Assembly: GCA_022360055.1 (NCBI GenBank)
Contig: JAKSDO010000011.1
Span: forward strand, 109,668-173,667
Reading direction: 5' to 3'
DNA length: 64,000 nt
Source: Cytophagales bacterium
GTDB lineage: Bacteria > Bacteroidota > Bacteroidia > Cytophagales > Cyclobacteriaceae
The notes below the pieces were generated by a model. The model saw only the letters and a list, made by a program, of their open reading frames with translations. It was not told the origin of the DNA and searched no databases. Of this stretch, positions 48,220 through 58,100 are shown one piece after another (within the stretch, counting starts at the first letter, position 1; every line of letters starts with the position of its first letter). The position numbers and the translations under genes were made by a program.

Positions 48220-49143
48220 ATGAAACGATTGACATATTTTTTATTTGCACTGTTTATATTTCTTGCGGTAGCTGCACGGGCTCAGGAAGAAGATGAGAAA
48301 CCCAGACCTCAGCGTAAAGCTTTTGAAAGCGCCGTTCTGATCGATAATCAGTCCGATGTTGTAAATACGGCCAAGACACTGGAATGGAATATTCAACACC
48401 GGTTCGGAACCGTTGAAAACGGATCAAAGGATCTTTGGGGTGTCTTTGCAGCTTCGAATATTCGGCTGGGCTTCACATATACGCCCATTGAAAAACTAGC
48501 TGTCGGATTTGGCCTCAGCAAAATCGGGAACAGAACAGGCACCAATCCATTTATCGATCTGGATGTAAAATATAAAATCCTTACGCAGACAAGAGAAAAT
48601 GAGATGCCTGTCAACCTTACCTTCTACGGCAACATGGGGATTGATACAAGGGATAAATCCAAGTTTGACGAGCGCGCGCACAGATTGTCTTACTTTGGGC
48701 AATTCATCCTTTCCCGAAGGATTTCAAAAAGATTCTCCATCCAGGGCACAGCGATGATGTCGCATTTCAACGCTGTTGATACGTTGTTTTCCAACGATAT
48801 CTTTGGAATCGGTTTGGGAGCCCGTTACAAAGTAAGCTCCCAGGGTTCAATTTTATTGGAATGGACGGAACCGTTGAATAAGCACGATATAAACAGTACC
48901 AGCCACGGTGATCTTATGCGCCGGGCAGGACCGTACAGGAACATTGCCATTGCCTATGAGATTGCGACAAGCGCGCACGCTTTCCAGATCACATTTGGTA
49001 TATACAGAGACCTTGTACAACAATACAACCTGGCATATAACAGTACATACACGGCTCAGGACCTGTTTAATGCCAATGGAAACGATTGGTACAAATTTCA
49101 ATATGCAGTCGGTTTTAACATGACGCGTTTGTGGGGCTTTTAA
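48220..49143 (+). CDS. DUF5777-like outer-membrane beta-barrel protein
   Basis: A 307-residue protein with a signal peptide (ending at about ARAQ) and alternating strand-like segments (NIRLGFTYTPIEKLAVGFGLSK, FSIQGTAMMSHF, YRNIAIAYEIA) ending in an aromatic residue (LWGF), as expected for an outer-membrane barrel. It resembles the DUF5777 family, which often stands next to heme and copper proteins. It could be a channel for the neighbouring lipoprotein cytochromes or for their substrate; this is inference. The next gene follows after about 100 bases. Confidence 0.78.
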   Translation: MKRLTYFLFALFIFLAVAARAQEEDEKPRPQRKAFESAVLIDNQSDVVNTAKTLEWNIQHRFGTVENGSKDLWGVFAASNIRLGFTYTPIEKLAVGFGLSKIGNRTGTNPFIDLDVKYKILTQTRENEMPVNLTFYGNMGIDTRDKSKFDERAHRLSYFGQFILSRRISKRFSIQGTAMMSHFNAVDTLFSNDIFGIGLGARYKVSSQGSILLEWTEPLNKHDINSTSHGDLMRRAGPYRNIAIAYEIATSAHAFQITFGIYRDLVQQYNLAYNSTYTAQDLFNANGNDWYKFQYAVGFNMTRLWGF

Positions 49144-49244
49144 TCGATATATAATGAAACCGGTAGGACCGGAGCAAATTCGGGACACACACAAGCATGA
49201 TTATATTGCTTTGTGTGTCTGGCAAACTAAAAAAATATAAGCGG

Positions 49245-50207
49245 ATGGAAAAAAAAGCGGACAAAGGCAATCGCCGGAAGTTCCTGAAAAATACCCTGGC
49301 TTTAGGAACCGCGGCCCTGGCCACCGGTGCGGGAACAGCCCTGGCAAATAACGATGACAAAAAAAATACGGAGAAAATCAAGGTGCTTACCACCGAAGGG
49401 AAGATCATCGAAATTGAAAAACCCCTTGACGAATGCAAGATAAATCCCTGTACCCCGGCACAAGGAAAAGAAGCGCGCATCGGTATCCCCGGAAGATCAT
49501 TTGTCATGGTGATTGATTTGGCGCGTTGTAAAAATGCCAGAAAATGTATCGAAGGTTGCCAGAAAGGGCACAATCTCAAACCGGATCAGGAGTGGCTTAA
49601 CGTCGTCCTGATGAAAGATCACCCGGATCAGGAGCCCTACTGGTTTCCAAGACAATGCTTCCATTGCGACAATCCTCCGTGTGTAAAAGTATGTCCGGTT
49701 GGCGCTACATTCAAGCGACAAGACAATATCGTATTGGTAGATAATGACAGGTGTATCGGCTGTAAATTCTGTGTAGTTGCCTGTCCGTATTCAGCCAGGA
49801 TTTTCAATTGGGACGAACCATTGGAATCGGAAGTAGCCAGGGAAGATTTTTCGCCGGAAACAAGTGTTCCGGCTCAGGTAGGGACCGTGAGCAAATGCGA
49901 TTTCTGTCCGGATCGCTCCAGGGAAGGCAAACTGCCTTATTGCGCTACAAGTTGCCCAATGGGCGCCATTTACTTCGGAGATAAAAATGAAGATGCCGTC
50001 TCGAACGGAACTGAAACAGAGCGGTTTTCGGAACTTATTAAGGAAAGGGCCGGATACCGCTATCTGGAAGAATTAGGGACAAAACCCAATGTTTATTATT
50101 TACCCCCTGTAAACAGGATGTTTGATTACAAAAGCGGACTCAAGGATTTGCCCGAAGAGAAGCAAAAAGTATACGACAACATCAGAAACGGGAAAAAGTC
50201 TAATTGA
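49245..50207 (+). CDS. Tat-exported ferredoxin-type subunit, DsrO/NrfC/PsrB-like
   Basis: A 320-residue periplasmic iron-sulfur protein with a Tat signal (NRRKFLKNTLALGTAALATG). Three standard [4Fe-4S] motifs are visible: QCFHCDNPPCVKVCPVGA, DRCIGCKFCVVACPYSAR, and the split KCDFC...YCATSCPMGA. The first cluster region (RCKNARKCIEGCQKGHN) has unusual spacing. Such subunits carry electrons between an NrfD-type quinone-reactive membrane protein and periplasmic partners. ATG at 49245 places the Tat motif near the N-terminus; an ATG at 49197 is also in frame. The stop shares one base with the next gene. Confidence 0.92.
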   Translation: MEKKADKGNRRKFLKNTLALGTAALATGAGTALANNDDKKNTEKIKVLTTEGKIIEIEKPLDECKINPCTPAQGKEARIGIPGRSFVMVIDLARCKNARKCIEGCQKGHNLKPDQEWLNVVLMKDHPDQEPYWFPRQCFHCDNPPCVKVCPVGATFKRQDNIVLVDNDRCIGCKFCVVACPYSARIFNWDEPLESEVAREDFSPETSVPAQVGTVSKCDFCPDRSREGKLPYCATSCPMGAIYFGDKNEDAVSNGTETERFSELIKERAGYRYLEELGTKPNVYYLPPVNRMFDYKSGLKDLPEEKQKVYDNIRNGKKSN

Positions 50208-51556
50208 TGAAAGCTATGAATACGCCGGCACATGTACTTATGAAAGAATTCATACCTTACCTTGAAAAACCGTCTGCAAAATGGTACGCCTGGGTTGCCA
50301 TTCTGGTGATAATAGCGCTTTTCGGAATGTATGCCTTAATTCGGCAGATGATCGACGGTCAGATCATTACAGGTATGCGCGACAATGCCGTGTGGGGGAT
50401 CTATACGGCGAACTTTGTGTTTTTTATGGGCTTGAGTTATGCGGGAGCACTGATATCCTGCTCATTCCAACTGTTGAGAATCAAATGGGCCAAACCTGTC
50501 CTGAGAATAGCAGAACTCATTACGGTTTCTTCTTTGATCGTAGGCGCGCCCTATATTCTGTTTTGTCTGGGCCGGTTAGATCGAATCCACTTTCTATTTA
50601 CCCACGGAAGAATCCAATCGCCTATTACCTGGGATGTAATTGCAATATCCACTGATCTGGTTTTCTGCATTGCTTTCCTTTATTTCACCCATATCAGGGA
50701 TTTTGCCAAGCTCCGGGATGCTTCTGACTTTAACGTCGCTCCGTGGAGAAAGAAGATGTACAGCATACTGGCCCTGGGATATAAAGGCACTCCGGTCCAA
50801 AAAAAATATTTGCATCAGGCCCATGACATCATGGCTGCAATAATTATCCCAACAGCTGTAATCGCATATTCATTGCTTTCACTTTTGTTCAGTATGAGTT
50901 TAAAACCCGGCTGGCACAGCACCATTTTCAGTCCTTATTTTGTGGTGACCGCAGGATATTCCGGGCTTGCTTTGCTTATCGTAGTGATGTGGATTTATCG
51001 CAAGAATAGAAAGCTCGAAAAGCATATTACAAATTTACACTTCAATTACTTCGCCTTTGGTTTGATTATACTGACATTTATTTATGCATATTTTTCGTTC
51101 AGCGAATATTTGACACAGTGGTACAACCAGACCAAAACTTTTGAAACATTGCTGAACAACCTCGTCAATTTTTCACAATTTGGCTGGCTGAGCTTATTTC
51201 ATATCGTTTTTGCATTTATTGTTCCCGTAATTATACTGGGATTTCCCTGGTTTAGAAGTATCAATAGCGTCACGCTGGTATCTGCTTTTATTGTACTTGC
51301 GCTTTGGGTAAAGCGGTATTTAATCGTTGTGCCCCCTCTGGAAAATCCATTTATCCCGATTCAGGATGTACGACCGGAATATGTGAATTACTCGGTTTCT
51401 TGGGTCGAATGGGCATTGAGTATTTCCGGAATTGCTGTTATGATTCTCATATTTACCGTAGCTTCCAAAATAGCCCCCATTATCCCTGTCTCGGAAGTGG
51501 CCGATATGCATAATGAAGAAAAACCGAAGCTGCTGTTTAAGACAAAAGGCGAATAG
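50207..51556 (+). CDS. NrfD/PsrC-type quinone-reactive membrane subunit
   Basis: A 449-residue inner-membrane protein with about nine or ten helices of the NrfD/PsrC/ActC family (DNAVWGIYTANFVFFMGLSYAGALIS, ELITVSSLIVGAPYILF). These proteins exchange electrons with menaquinol and hand them to an FeS subunit on the periplasmic side. ATG at 50207 overlaps the FeS gene stop (TGATG); the frame also has a TTG one codon upstream. No molybdopterin catalytic subunit is nearby, so the partners are most likely the local cytochromes. Confidence 0.93.
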   Translation: MKAMNTPAHVLMKEFIPYLEKPSAKWYAWVAILVIIALFGMYALIRQMIDGQIITGMRDNAVWGIYTANFVFFMGLSYAGALISCSFQLLRIKWAKPVLRIAELITVSSLIVGAPYILFCLGRLDRIHFLFTHGRIQSPITWDVIAISTDLVFCIAFLYFTHIRDFAKLRDASDFNVAPWRKKMYSILALGYKGTPVQKKYLHQAHDIMAAIIIPTAVIAYSLLSLLFSMSLKPGWHSTIFSPYFVVTAGYSGLALLIVVMWIYRKNRKLEKHITNLHFNYFAFGLIILTFIYAYFSFSEYLTQWYNQTKTFETLLNNLVNFSQFGWLSLFHIVFAFIVPVIILGFPWFRSINSVTLVSAFIVLALWVKRYLIVVPPLENPFIPIQDVRPEYVNYSVSWVEWALSISGIAVMILIFTVASKIAPIIPVSEVADMHNEEKPKLLFKTKGE

Positions 51557-51577
51557 TTTATTAAAATTCCGAAAACA

Positions 51578-52465
51578 ATGAATCGAATCAATAAATCTAT
51601 TACTTCATCTTTCGCGATTTTAGCGCCGATTTTTTTCCTGCTTTTATGTCCCGAAAATTTTGCAAAAACGGCGGCTAAAAAAGAACGAACGCGATTGAAA
51701 ACGTATTATTTCAAGGAAGCTGACGGAAATCGCAAGATAAGCATCGCTCTTACCGCCGGAAGCGGAAAGAAAATGCATGGCGTGAAAAACGGGACGGTAG
51801 AATTGACTGCCACATTAAACGATTCGACGATAAATCTGGCAGTTATAGAAACAGATACCCTGGGAGAAGCGGAACTCTACCTGGCCTCGAACTACGTGTT
51901 GCCCATGGATGAGGACGGCAAATGTTTCCTGGAAGTTAGCTACAACGGTAATGATACCTATAGATCAGCATCTAGAAGTCTTGAAATTATCGACATTGAT
52001 CTTGAATTTGAATTCAGGGTCGAAGATTCCGTAAAATACCTGGGTGTCATTGCGAATCGTATAAATGCCGAAGGTGAAAAAGCTCCGGTAGAAGAATTAT
52101 CGATCGACATAGGCGTTGAAAGGCTTTTTAGTGTTTTACCGATCGGTGAAATGGAGACGGATGAAGATGGATTCGCCGAATTGGAGATTCCGGACAATAT
52201 TCCGGGAGATGCAGAAGGCGAATTAAGATTTGTCGCTAAAATTGAAGATCACGACGAATTTGGAACCGTAACCAAAACCGCAGAGAACAATTGGGGAGCG
52301 CCGGTTGACTATACGATAAAACCGTTGGCCCGGCAATTATTTACGGATGAAGCTCCATTATGGATGATCATAGCGGTATTCATTATTTTGTTAGGCGCCT
52401 GGTATCATTTTTTCCTTTCAATTAGTAAATTGGTCAAACTAAAGAAAGCCGGAAAAGCTTCTTGA
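51578..52465 (+). CDS. Ig-like periplasmic protein with a C-terminal membrane anchor, unknown function
   Basis: A 295-residue protein with an N-terminal signal sequence, a beta-rich middle resembling two Ig-like or carboxypeptidase-regulatory-like modules (NGTVELTATLNDSTINLAV, GFAELEIPDNIPG) and one C-terminal helix (PLWMIIAVFIILLGAWYHFFLS) with a basic tail inside. No known family recognised. Its place between the NrfD subunit and the monoheme cytochrome suggests an accessory or docking subunit of the same complex. Confidence 0.72.
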   Translation: MNRINKSITSSFAILAPIFFLLLCPENFAKTAAKKERTRLKTYYFKEADGNRKISIALTAGSGKKMHGVKNGTVELTATLNDSTINLAVIETDTLGEAELYLASNYVLPMDEDGKCFLEVSYNGNDTYRSASRSLEIIDIDLEFEFRVEDSVKYLGVIANRINAEGEKAPVEELSIDIGVERLFSVLPIGEMETDEDGFAELEIPDNIPGDAEGELRFVAKIEDHDEFGTVTKTAENNWGAPVDYTIKPLARQLFTDEAPLWMIIAVFIILLGAWYHFFLSISKLVKLKKAGKAS

Positions 52466-52524
52466 GAAATGGCACAAAAATTGCAAAAAAAATTAATATT
52501 GACAGAACCTTAAATCTTTAAAAC

Positions 52525-52938
52525 ATGAAAACGAATTTAAAATCGATCCTGGCTTTTGGTGCAATCGCGATATTTACTGTTGGCCTTGTAGCTTTTACGA
52601 GCCCGCAAATGGTAGACGACTGGGAAGTTCCGGCTAAATATAAGAGCATGGAAAACGAATATGCCGGAGAAGATGAAGATGGTATCGGCGAAGATTTGTA
52701 TAAGCAACATTGCAGGTCATGTCATGGTAAGGAAGGTTACGGAGATGGATCAAAAGCAAAAGAGCTTGAGACGGAGATGCGGGATCTAACGTCCGAAGAA
52801 GTACAAGCACAATCTGATGGAGAGCTTTATTATAAATCATTCATCGGACGTGACGAAATGCCAAATTTTGAAAAGAAAATTCGAAGTGAAGAAGACCGGT
52901 GGATGGTTGTAAACTTCATGCGATCATTGGCCGAATAA
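52525..52938 (+). CDS. class I monoheme cytochrome c
   Basis: A 137-residue periplasmic cytochrome with a signal peptide or anchor (ILAFGAIAIFTVGLVAF), one heme motif CRSCHGKEGYGDG and a likely axial methionine in GRDEMPNFEKKI near the C-terminus. It is the small soluble-type electron carrier expected for an NrfD-FeS complex. Last gene of the operon, followed 23 bases later by a strong terminator. Confidence 0.9.
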   Translation: MKTNLKSILAFGAIAIFTVGLVAFTSPQMVDDWEVPAKYKSMENEYAGEDEDGIGEDLYKQHCRSCHGKEGYGDGSKAKELETEMRDLTSEEVQAQSDGELYYKSFIGRDEMPNFEKKIRSEEDRWMVVNFMRSLAE

Positions 52939-52961
52939 AAAATCCAAAAAACATAACTTTT

Positions 52962-52988
52962 AAAAGGGGAGCAAGCTCCCCTTTTTTT
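52962..52988 (+). terminator. rho-independent terminator of the FeS/NrfD operon
   Basis: Stem AAGGGGAGC/GCTCCCCTT with a minimal loop followed by seven T residues. It closes the operon that starts at 47799. Confidence 0.85.
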
Positions 52989-53277
52989 GTGCCCGTTTAT
53001 AAATATCCTTTCATCTCGATTTAATCTCTATTTATAAAAATGCATTTTTCCAAGCAAAACACAAGAGACAAAAATTGGATTTTTCATTATTTTTGCTTAT
53101 TTTAATTAATCCGAATAGGGTTTCGAGTGCTAGTCAATCAGCATCCAAATTATATTTTTTTCAGAAAAGAATAAAAAACCAGAACAGGGGGGGAGACAGC
53201 GCCCAATAGATTTTTGCCTTGCGGCTCCTACAAATAAAAATATAATTATATAAAGATATACCTCATTAATAAATCCT

Positions 53278-54780
53278 ATGAAGCTGCCAAAATCTTACTA
53301 TAACCTCATATCGTTTATCGGGACGATTATTACCGGAATGAGTCTTTTTTTAATGGTGCTTTTCAGTGTTGTCGGATACCTCTACGAAGATACCAGCACC
53401 TATCTGGGATTATTTATCTTCATCATCTTGCCGGTAATTTTGTTTATTGGATTGACTGTAATTCCCATCGGAATGATGATCGAGGTAAAAAGAAGAAAGA
53501 AGAGCGCGTTGGAATACATCAAAAAGGGCTGGCCCGTCATCGACCTCAACATCTCCCGCTATCGAAATGCCCTGCTGATATTTACCATAGGCACGATTAT
53601 ACTGTTCTTCCTTTCCGCAATGGGTAGTTATGAAGCTTTTCACTACACCGAATCAAATAAATTTTGCGGAACCGTATGCCATGAGGTGATGAAACCTGAA
53701 TATACGGCCTATCAAAATTCACCCCATGCAAAGGTTGCCTGTGTCGATTGCCATGTCGGGACCGGAGCCAGTTGGTATGTACGCTCAAAACTCTCGGGCC
53801 TTAGGCAGGTATATGCCGTACTTTCTGACGATTTTTCCAGACCAATTGAAACTCCCTTGCACAACTTGAGACCGGCAAGAGAAACATGCGAAGAATGTCA
53901 CTGGCCCGAAAAATTCTACGCGCATCAATTAAGGCAGTCCAAACATTTTCTGACCGACAGCCTGAATACGGAATGGAATATTGGTTTAAAAATGAAGATA
54001 GGGCCTGAGCACAGTGCCCTGGGGCTTTCTGAAGGAATACACTGGCACATAAACCCTTCCGTAAAAATAGAATACATTCCAAAAAGGGAGAATCGCAAAG
54101 ATATTCCATGGGTGAAATACACCGATCTCAACTCCGGAGAAGAAACAATCTATATTGATGAAGAAAATGTGTTAAGTGAAAAGAAAATGGCTGAAGCCAA
54201 TATACGCGAAATGGATTGTATGGATTGCCATAACCGACCTTCTCATCATTATTATACCCCGCAAGAGTTCATCGATCAGGCCTTAATTGCCGGAGAAATA
54301 CCTACAGACCTCCCCTTCATAAAAAAAGTTGCGATGGACTTGTTTATTGATCCATACGATCAAACAGATTCGGCAATTTTGCAAATCCGAAAATACACGA
54401 TCGATTTTTACAGAGAAAACCATCCATCGATCTTTGAAACACGCTCGGAGGATATCGACCTGGCAATTAAAGCAATAATCCATGGTTTTTCGCAAAATAT
54501 CTTTCCTGAAATGATGGTGAGTTGGGACGAATATGAAAGCCACATAGGACACAAGACGTATAACGGATGCTTCCGTTGCCACGACGACAATCATAAAAGC
54601 AACAACGATAAAGTGATTTCCAAAGACTGCAATATTTGTCATACAATTGTATCTCAAGGAAAACCAGGTCATGAAGAACTGGCTACCGTAAAAGACGCGT
54701 TAGAGTTCGTTCACCCGAAAGCGCTCGAAGAAGGGTGGGAAGAAGAATTGTGCACCGAATGTCATAGATATTTATATTAA
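53278..54780 (+). CDS. heptaheme NapC/NirT-like membrane cytochrome c
   Basis: A 500-residue protein with about three N-terminal membrane helices (residues about 10-75 and 95-115), unlike the single anchor of NapC. The periplasmic part has seven heme motifs: CGTVCH (CX3CH), CVDCH, CEECH, CMDCH, CFRCH, CNICH and CTECH. The segment NKFCGTVCHEVMKPEYTAYQ corresponds to the first quinol-oxidising heme of the NapC/NrfH group. It probably draws electrons from menaquinol and feeds the nearby cytochromes. It is separated from the previous operon by a terminator and has an AT-rich leader. Confidence 0.9.
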   Translation: MKLPKSYYNLISFIGTIITGMSLFLMVLFSVVGYLYEDTSTYLGLFIFIILPVILFIGLTVIPIGMMIEVKRRKKSALEYIKKGWPVIDLNISRYRNALLIFTIGTIILFFLSAMGSYEAFHYTESNKFCGTVCHEVMKPEYTAYQNSPHAKVACVDCHVGTGASWYVRSKLSGLRQVYAVLSDDFSRPIETPLHNLRPARETCEECHWPEKFYAHQLRQSKHFLTDSLNTEWNIGLKMKIGPEHSALGLSEGIHWHINPSVKIEYIPKRENRKDIPWVKYTDLNSGEETIYIDEENVLSEKKMAEANIREMDCMDCHNRPSHHYYTPQEFIDQALIAGEIPTDLPFIKKVAMDLFIDPYDQTDSAILQIRKYTIDFYRENHPSIFETRSEDIDLAIKAIIHGFSQNIFPEMMVSWDEYESHIGHKTYNGCFRCHDDNHKSNNDKVISKDCNICHTIVSQGKPGHEELATVKDALEFVHPKALEEGWEEELCTECHRYLY

Positions 54781-55124
54781 CCGTCAACCGTTCCTTCCCG
54801 ATGGTATAAAATCCGCTCTATTCTTTTTTATGGACATAGAATTTAATGATTGGAGGGGTTGATGGATTGAGGGGATAGATAGATTGAGGAGATTGAGGGG
54901 ATAGATAGATTGAGAGGATTGAAGGGATTGAAGGATTGAGGAGATTGAAGGGATTGAAGGGGTTGAAGGGGTTGGATATAAGATGATTGAATAGATAAAC
55001 TAACAAATGTCATAGTTTAGTATTTCCAAAATTCAGTACTTTGATGTGCACTTGATCCTGGCCGTGTAAGGCTGCCGATTAGCGGACGATATCTAAGGAA
55101 GCACTTTTTATTGATTAAAGTATT
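54781..55124. other. intergenic region with purine-rich tandem repeats
   Basis: No gene. The left half is the degenerate GATTGA(A/G)GG repeat (54848-54980). The right half leads into ccsBA. Confidence 0.6.
54848..54980. repeat. degenerate GATTGARGGG tandem repeat
   Basis: About a dozen imperfect copies of a 9-10 base purine-rich unit (GATTGAGGG, GATTGAAGG, GATAGATAG variants). On the minus strand it would read as Asn-Pro-Phe repeats, an open frame that I regard as spurious. The strand is almost free of C. Confidence 0.85.
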
Positions 55125-58100
55125 ATGAAGAATTTTCGATTTTTATTCTCGGGGACCATGATGGGAGTCTTATTGGTAATATTTGCGATCGCCATCGGGT
55201 ACGCAACTTTTATTGAAAACGATTTTGATTCCACAACAGCTAAAATGTTGATTTATAATGCGCGTTGGTTCGAGGTGCTGATGCTGATCATGATCATCAA
55301 CTTTACCGGGATGATTTTCACCAGGCAATTATACCGAAAAAGTAAATTGAATATACTTGTGATCCATATAGCGCTGGTTATCATACTTGTCGGAGCGGCA
55401 GTTACCCGGTATATCGGATTCGAAGGTCAAATGCACATCCGCCAGGGACAGACTACAGACAGATACTTATCTTTTGACAATTACTTTGATGTACACATAG
55501 ACGACGGTTTGGAAGAAAAGAGCGCAAGCAAGCGAATATGGTTATCCCCGATACAAAAAAAGCTATACGCCGAACAAATAAAATTTAAAGACCTGTCATT
55601 TGATGTATCCATGAACCGGTATCTGCCCAATGCAATTGAAGCCCTTATTCCCGATGAAAATGGCACGGCAATTATAAGTCTGGCTACTTCCGGCCCAAAC
55701 GGTCGGGTCGATGGAAATCTAAAATTGGGGGAGCGTATTAATATAAACGGTTTGACATTGAGTTTTGGGGACACACTAAGTCAATCAAACATTCAATTCA
55801 TCCTCAAAAACGGTGTATTGCTGAAAAGAATTCCCCACAATCACGACCGCAGTTCGCAACTTACTCCGCATAAAGAACCTGCATTCGAACCGTTAAACCC
55901 AAGACAGGTGTTTGAGTATTCGGGAGTAGACCTCGTGGTAAAGGATTTTTCCGAAAAAGCTATCTTTACATATATTCCCGCACAAAATGAGCATCAGCGC
56001 GGAATCCAAGTCGCCAGGGTAAGTGTAAATAACAATGACTTTTTTCTTAAATCCGGGGAATGGAAACAGGTCCGTATGAATGGAGTGACTGTAAGTCTGA
56101 AATTCGGAAACCAAACCTGGGTGCTTCCGTTTTCATTGAAACTGAATGAATTCCGGTTGGAGAGGTATCCCGGGTCGATGAGCCCCTCTTCATTTGCGAG
56201 CGAGATCACACTTATCGATGCTAAAAATAACGTTGTAAAACCTTACCGGATCTTTATGAACAATATCCTGGAATACCGAGGTTACCGGTTCTATCAATCC
56301 TCCTACGACCAAGACGAGAAAGGTACTATTCTGTCGGTAAATCACGACTATTGGGGTACGATGATCACATACTTCGGTTATTTTCTGCTATTCGGGGGTT
56401 TAATTGTTTCCTTGTTTACAAAGAAAACCAGGTTTCAAAGAGTATCCCGGCAAATCAAAGAAACGCATGAAAAGCGGAAAAAGCTCACGACCGGTATGCT
56501 GGCAGGCCTTCTGGTTTTTGTAGCGTCCATAAATTCCGTTGCTCAGGGCCAAAATGAATTGAGTAAAAGTCATGCCGAAGAATTTGGCAAATTGTTATTA
56601 CAAAACAAGGATGGCCGGATCATCCCGATAAATACTCTTGCTTCACAGGTACTGGTAAAAATTTACAAGAAAAGCAACTTTAAGGGGCTTAGCGCCGATC
56701 AGGTATTCCTGGGGATGACGATAAGTCCGGCACACTGGCAAGGGAAGAAAATGATAAAAGTCGGCGATCCTGCATTGCAAAGGATACTTGGCGTATCCGG
56801 TAAGTTCGCCAGCTACTCCGATTTCTTTGATGAAATGGGACACTATAAGCTTAAAGAACAGATAGATGAAGCATATGCCAAAAAGCCAGCGCTTAGAAAT
56901 ATGCTTGACAAAGAACTGATTTACGCAGATGAACGAATCAATGTATGTTATATGGTATATAGCGGTTCGTTGCTGAAAATACTTCCTATCCCGAATGACA
57001 AAAATAATACCTGGATGTCTCCGATGGATAAAAAATCAATCGTGGACAACCGGCACGCTATCGACGCCGTACATCTGTTTTCGGATTACTCAAATAATCT
57101 GAATGCCGCAATTGCATCGGGCAATTATATGGATGCTGAAGTTTCACTTCAGAAAATAAAGGACTATCAGTCAAGAGAGGGAATTGCAATAATTCCGTCT
57201 TCAACAAAAACAAACATGGAAGTTTTCTATAACAAAATAAACATTTTTAAGAATCTTTTCCCTGTTTTTATGATGCTGGGGATTGCATTGTTTGCATTCC
57301 TTTTTACTCAAATTTTCAAACCATCGCTGGAATTCAAATGGATAATTAGAATACTTGTGGGCATCTCCGTCATGGCATTTGCCGCGCAGACCTTCGGACT
57401 CGGCCTTCGCTGGTATATTGCAGGGCGCGCCCCCTGGAGCAACGGCTATGAATCCATGATCTACATTTCCTGGGCAACTATGCTCGCTGGTTTTATATTT
57501 ATGCGGAAGTCGCCGATTATCTTATCAGTCACCTGCCTTCTTGCCGGTGTTACACTTCTAACGGCGCACATGAGCTGGCTCAATCCGGAAATCACGAACC
57601 TTGTTCCTGTGCTGAAATCGTACTGGCTGACAATTCACGTTTCGACCATCACGGCAAGCTACGGTTTTCTGGCGCTTGGAGGACTGACGGGTTTCCTGAA
57701 TTTGGTCATCATGATTTTCAGAAATAAGTCGAACCTGGAACGGATAAACCTTACCTTAAAAGAACTTTCGTACATCATCGAATTGTCTTTAACCGTGGGA
57801 TTGATCCTTTTGGTAATCGGCAATTTCCTGGGCGGAATCTGGGCCAATGAATCCTGGGGAAGATACTGGGGATGGGATCCCAAAGAGACCTGGTCATTGG
57901 TGACGATCATTGTATATTCCTTCATTCTCCATATGCGTCTTGTGCCGGGATTGAGAAGCACTTTCTCATTTAACTTTCTGTCGATGTTCGGATTCGGCTC
58001 CGTATTGATGACCTATTTTGGAGTAAATTATTATTTATCAGGTCTGCATTCATATGCATCCGGGGATCCGGTGCCTATACCCACATTTGTGTATTACGCA

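Noticed and set aside
54848..54980. Possible CRISPR array
   Set aside because: Units are contiguous, 9-10 bases and degenerate, with no spacers and no cas genes.
54818..55006. Asn-Pro-Phe repeat open frame
   Set aside because: It is the translation of the purine-rich tandem repeat on the opposite strand.
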